Assembly (NCBI GenBank): GCA_025350465.1
Contig: JANXXU010000013.1
Location: forward strand, 1-64,000
Direction of reading: 5' to 3'
DNA from: Alphaproteobacteria bacterium
GTDB lineage: Bacteria > Pseudomonadota > Alphaproteobacteria > Micropepsales > Micropepsaceae
DNA: 64,000 bases
Below are positions 62,440-64,000 of the stretch, one piece after another. The position numbers were made by a program, and so were the translations under genes. Numbering within the stretch: the first letter of the stretch is position 1; every line of letters begins with the position of its first letter. A model generated the notes under the pieces. That model made no database searches, had not been told where the DNA came from, and worked only from the letters and a program-made list of their open reading frames with translations.

Positions 62440-62475
62440 GAAGGGCGACAGAAGCTCTCGCCTCTGTCGCCCTTC
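62440..62475 (-). terminator. Hairpin after the cold-shock gene
   Basis: GAAGGGCGACAGA and TCTGTCGCCCTTC are exact 13 bp complements around a 10-base loop. It begins 31 bases past the cold-shock gene stop on the minus strand. The T-run after it on that strand is weak (CCGTTTAG), so it may only partly terminate. Confidence 0.55.
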
Positions 62476-62505
62476 GGTCTGAGCCGCTCCGCGCGACGTA
62501 GTGCA

Positions 62506-62715
62506 CTACGCCGATTGGAGGTTCACCGCCTTGGGGCCGCGCGCGTCCGCTTCGGTGTCGAAGCTTACGCGTTGACCTTCGTTGAGCGTCCGCATTCCAG
62601 CGCGCTCGACAGCGGAGACATGGACGAATACGTCCTTGCCGCCGCCGTCGGGCGTGATGAAGCCAAAGCCCTTTGTGGCGTTGAAAAATTTGACCGTGCC
62701 GGTCTTCGAAGCCAT
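62506..62715 (-). CDS. Cold-shock domain protein
   Basis: This 69-residue protein has the RNP1 (KGFGFIT) and RNP2 (VFVHVS) motifs of the CspA family: [20 protein letters not shown] and then [14 protein letters not shown]. It binds single-stranded nucleic acid, acting as an RNA chaperone. The start at 62715 matches the family length. A long upstream region of about 350 bases with no gene could hold a structured leader, as in cold-induced csp genes. Confidence 0.95.
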   Translation of the reverse strand: MASKTGTVKFFNATKGFGFITPDGGGKDVFVHVSAVERAGMRTLNEGQRVSFDTEADARGPKAVNLQSA

Positions 62716-63076
62716 GCCCGCAGTTCCTGATGCCAGTGGTTTCACCTTGGCGACGTACCAAGGCGTCGTGAAGAGCAATGCAATCGTCCGGAAAGACTTG
62801 GAACCAATTGCCCGGACGGAGCTCTTCGCCACCGCCGTCAAGCTTGGCCCGCACTTCACAGATGTGCAGCCGTCACTGTCGCCTCACTAGCGCTCATTTG
62901 CTCCAAAGGCAAGGTGCGCGCCCTTGCGCGGTTCCGTCGCGGTGGCGCCACGTCATTGATTTCACTGAGGATATCGCCCTGCGTCGGCGATCAATTCCGC
63001 CGCGACTGTGCGATCTCGCACGAAGCAAATTGACACTTGGCAATCGGCTGAAGATCTGAGTCCGCGGCGAGCGGCG
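62716..63076. other. Gene-free stretch upstream of the cold-shock gene
   Basis: No convincing frame is found in these 361 bases. The part next to 62716 is probably the promoter and leader of the cold-shock gene. The rest, between 62900 and 63076, has no feature I can name. Confidence 0.5.
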
Positions 63077-63838
63077 TCATTCCGGCCAGATCGTGCGGCC
63101 GGCTCTGAGTTCGGCGAAGAACCAATCGTCGAAGCCGCGCGCGAGCAGCCATTCAATGCGGTCGCCGCGCCAGAAAATGCGCTCGCGCTCGAAGCTCGTG
63201 TTGGTGGGGATCGATTTCATGAACTCGCCGGTGCGACGCGCGTCGTTGAGAAACAGCTTGTCGCGGCGCATCGTCGCAAACCAGCCGTTGAGACGCGGAT
63301 AAAGCTCGGGCGACATTGTGAAGCCGAGCGGGCGGAGAGCCGCCAGATGGGGCCACAGCGCGAACTCGGCGATCGTCAGATGGCCGAACGGCAACGGCGT
63401 GGGACAATTCGCCAGTACGCTTTCGATGCGTGCGAAGATCGTGTCGAGATCGGCTTGACCTGCTTCCATCAATCCCGGCGGGGCCACATCCTTGCGATCG
63501 GCCCAGGTCCAAATCGAGCAATCGAGCATGATGGCGTCGATGCGCGTGTCGGCGAGACGTTCCAAAGCGCGCGCTTCGACGCGGTCTTTGATTGCCGCCG
63601 GATAAATCGGCCGCTCGGGATATTTGAGATCGAGATAGGCGACGATGTCGCTCGAGTTGACGATCGTGACATCGCCGTCGATCAACGCCGGAACTTCGGC
63701 GCGGGGATTTACTTTGAGCAGTGCGTCGCGATTTTCGTGCGTCAGGCCGTCGATCGGCTCATAAGCGAGGCCCTTGTAATCGAGCGCCAGGGCAACCTTG
63801 CGCGCGAATGGACTGAAACCGTTGGTAAAGAACTGCAT
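63077..63838 (-). CDS. Glutathione S-transferase family protein
   Basis: This 253-residue protein has a GST thioredoxin-like N-domain (FFTNGFSPFARKVALALDYK, then VPALIDGDVTIVNSSDIVAY) and an alpha-helical C-domain (FGHLTIAEFALWPHLAAL). The C-terminal 50 residues (EFMKSIPTNTSFERERIFWR) are longer than in common beta-class GSTs. SPFARK in place of the usual S/Y/C catalytic start hints at an omega- or stringent starvation-like member. Substrate unknown. Confidence 0.9.
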   Translation of the reverse strand: MQFFTNGFSPFARKVALALDYKGLAYEPIDGLTHENRDALLKVNPRAEVPALIDGDVTIVNSSDIVAYLDLKYPERPIYPAAIKDRVEARALERLADTRIDAIMLDCSIWTWADRKDVAPPGLMEAGQADLDTIFARIESVLANCPTPLPFGHLTIAEFALWPHLAALRPLGFTMSPELYPRLNGWFATMRRDKLFLNDARRTGEFMKSIPTNTSFERERIFWRGDRIEWLLARGFDDWFFAELRAGRTIWPE

Positions 63839-63935
63839 GATGCGCTCCTCGCGATCTTAGGGTGGCGGACCACGTGGAGGTTCTTAACACTCTCAGGCGC
63901 ACTTGTCGCCGACCAATGTTTCGCGATGTGCGCTC

Positions 63936-64000
63936 TCAAACTTTCCCATTGAACTGAAATTTCTCAAGCGATTTCGACTCCGGATCGTATTCGGCGCCGA
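63936..64000 (-). CDS. C-terminal end of a gene running off the window
   Basis: Reading the minus strand from the right edge, the frame gives GAEYDPESKSLEKFQFNGKV before the stop at 63938-63936. It is open to the edge. The composition looks protein-like, but only 20 residues are visible, so no family can be named. It may be cotranscribed with the GST gene. Confidence 0.4.
   Translation of the reverse strand, partial: GAEYDPESKSLEKFQFNGKV

Noticed and set aside
62306..62854. Minus-strand frame of 182 residues overlapping the cold-shock gene
   Set aside because: Out of frame with the clear cold-shock domain; composition is shadow-like.

Overview
This 64 kb window is a GC-rich bacterial chromosome segment, almost certainly alphaproteobacterial and most likely from Hyphomicrobiales (Rhizobiales) or a close neighbour. 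The support is a separate Rieske / cytochrome b / cytochrome c1 operon, a PetP/PetR-like MarR-OmpR regulator pair, UbiK, a phasin, YbjN and DUF1285 proteins, a MoxR-DUF58-DUF4159 cluster, and several intergenic palindromes of the kind common in rhizobial genomes. The content is mostly housekeeping. I see no rRNA, tRNA, CRISPR array, transposase, prophage or replication origin.

Layout. 1-1075: the end of an SDR/epimerase gene and a remnant of a second NAD(P)-binding gene. 1076-7936: threonine ammonia-lyase, a secreted protein, and a likely lysine catabolism locus (divergent Lrp regulator, saccharopine dehydrogenase, TPP-dependent enzyme, ALDH7-like dehydrogenase). 8175-17759: mixed single genes and pairs (PKHD-type dioxygenase, MotA, SnoaL-like protein plus methyltransferase, flagellin-like protein, NUDIX, amidase, pirin, Fe-ADH plus SDR). 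17867-25238: GNAT and a four-gene MoxR / DUF58 / DUF4159 / membrane protein operon. 25352-28715: DUF1285, NUDIX (CoA pyrophosphatase type), CCA-adding enzyme and PP2C phosphatase, partly joined by ATGA overlaps. 28813-33684: a secreted protein, trmL-hemF, and petABC.

33907-38274: mtnP, apt, mtnA, a class II aldolase, a FolM/PTR1-type reductase and folB. The first four fit 5'-methylthioadenosine recycling through an aldolase (DHAP-shunt type) rather than the complete methionine salvage route. The last two fit pterin/folate metabolism. 38293-41563: uvrC, pgsA, moaD, moaE. 41610-45159: ilvE, divergent from a MarR / OmpR-type regulator / histidine kinase operon with a good inverted-repeat operator candidate between them. 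45164-48706: CsaA, phasin, TetR, proC, ybjN, ubiK. 48829-53620: lgt, midA-like methyltransferase, pgeF and a lipoprotein in an overlapping operon, then prs. 53826-57551: rplY (ctc), pth, ychF, DUF3667. 57774-64000: aquaporin, a repeat-rich secreted protein, GST-DoxX, DUF805, a small gene broken by one in-frame TGA at an expected Trp codon, a cold-shock protein, a second GST and the tail of a gene running off the window.

No obviously novel multi-gene defence or mobile system is present. The points most worth follow-up are the TGA-interrupted gene at 61830-62216, the TPP enzyme inside the lysine locus, the mtnP-apt-mtnA-aldolase-folM-folB chain, the short flagellin-like protein, and several sharp palindromes placed like operators or leader structures (42579, 15251, 58588, 30787).
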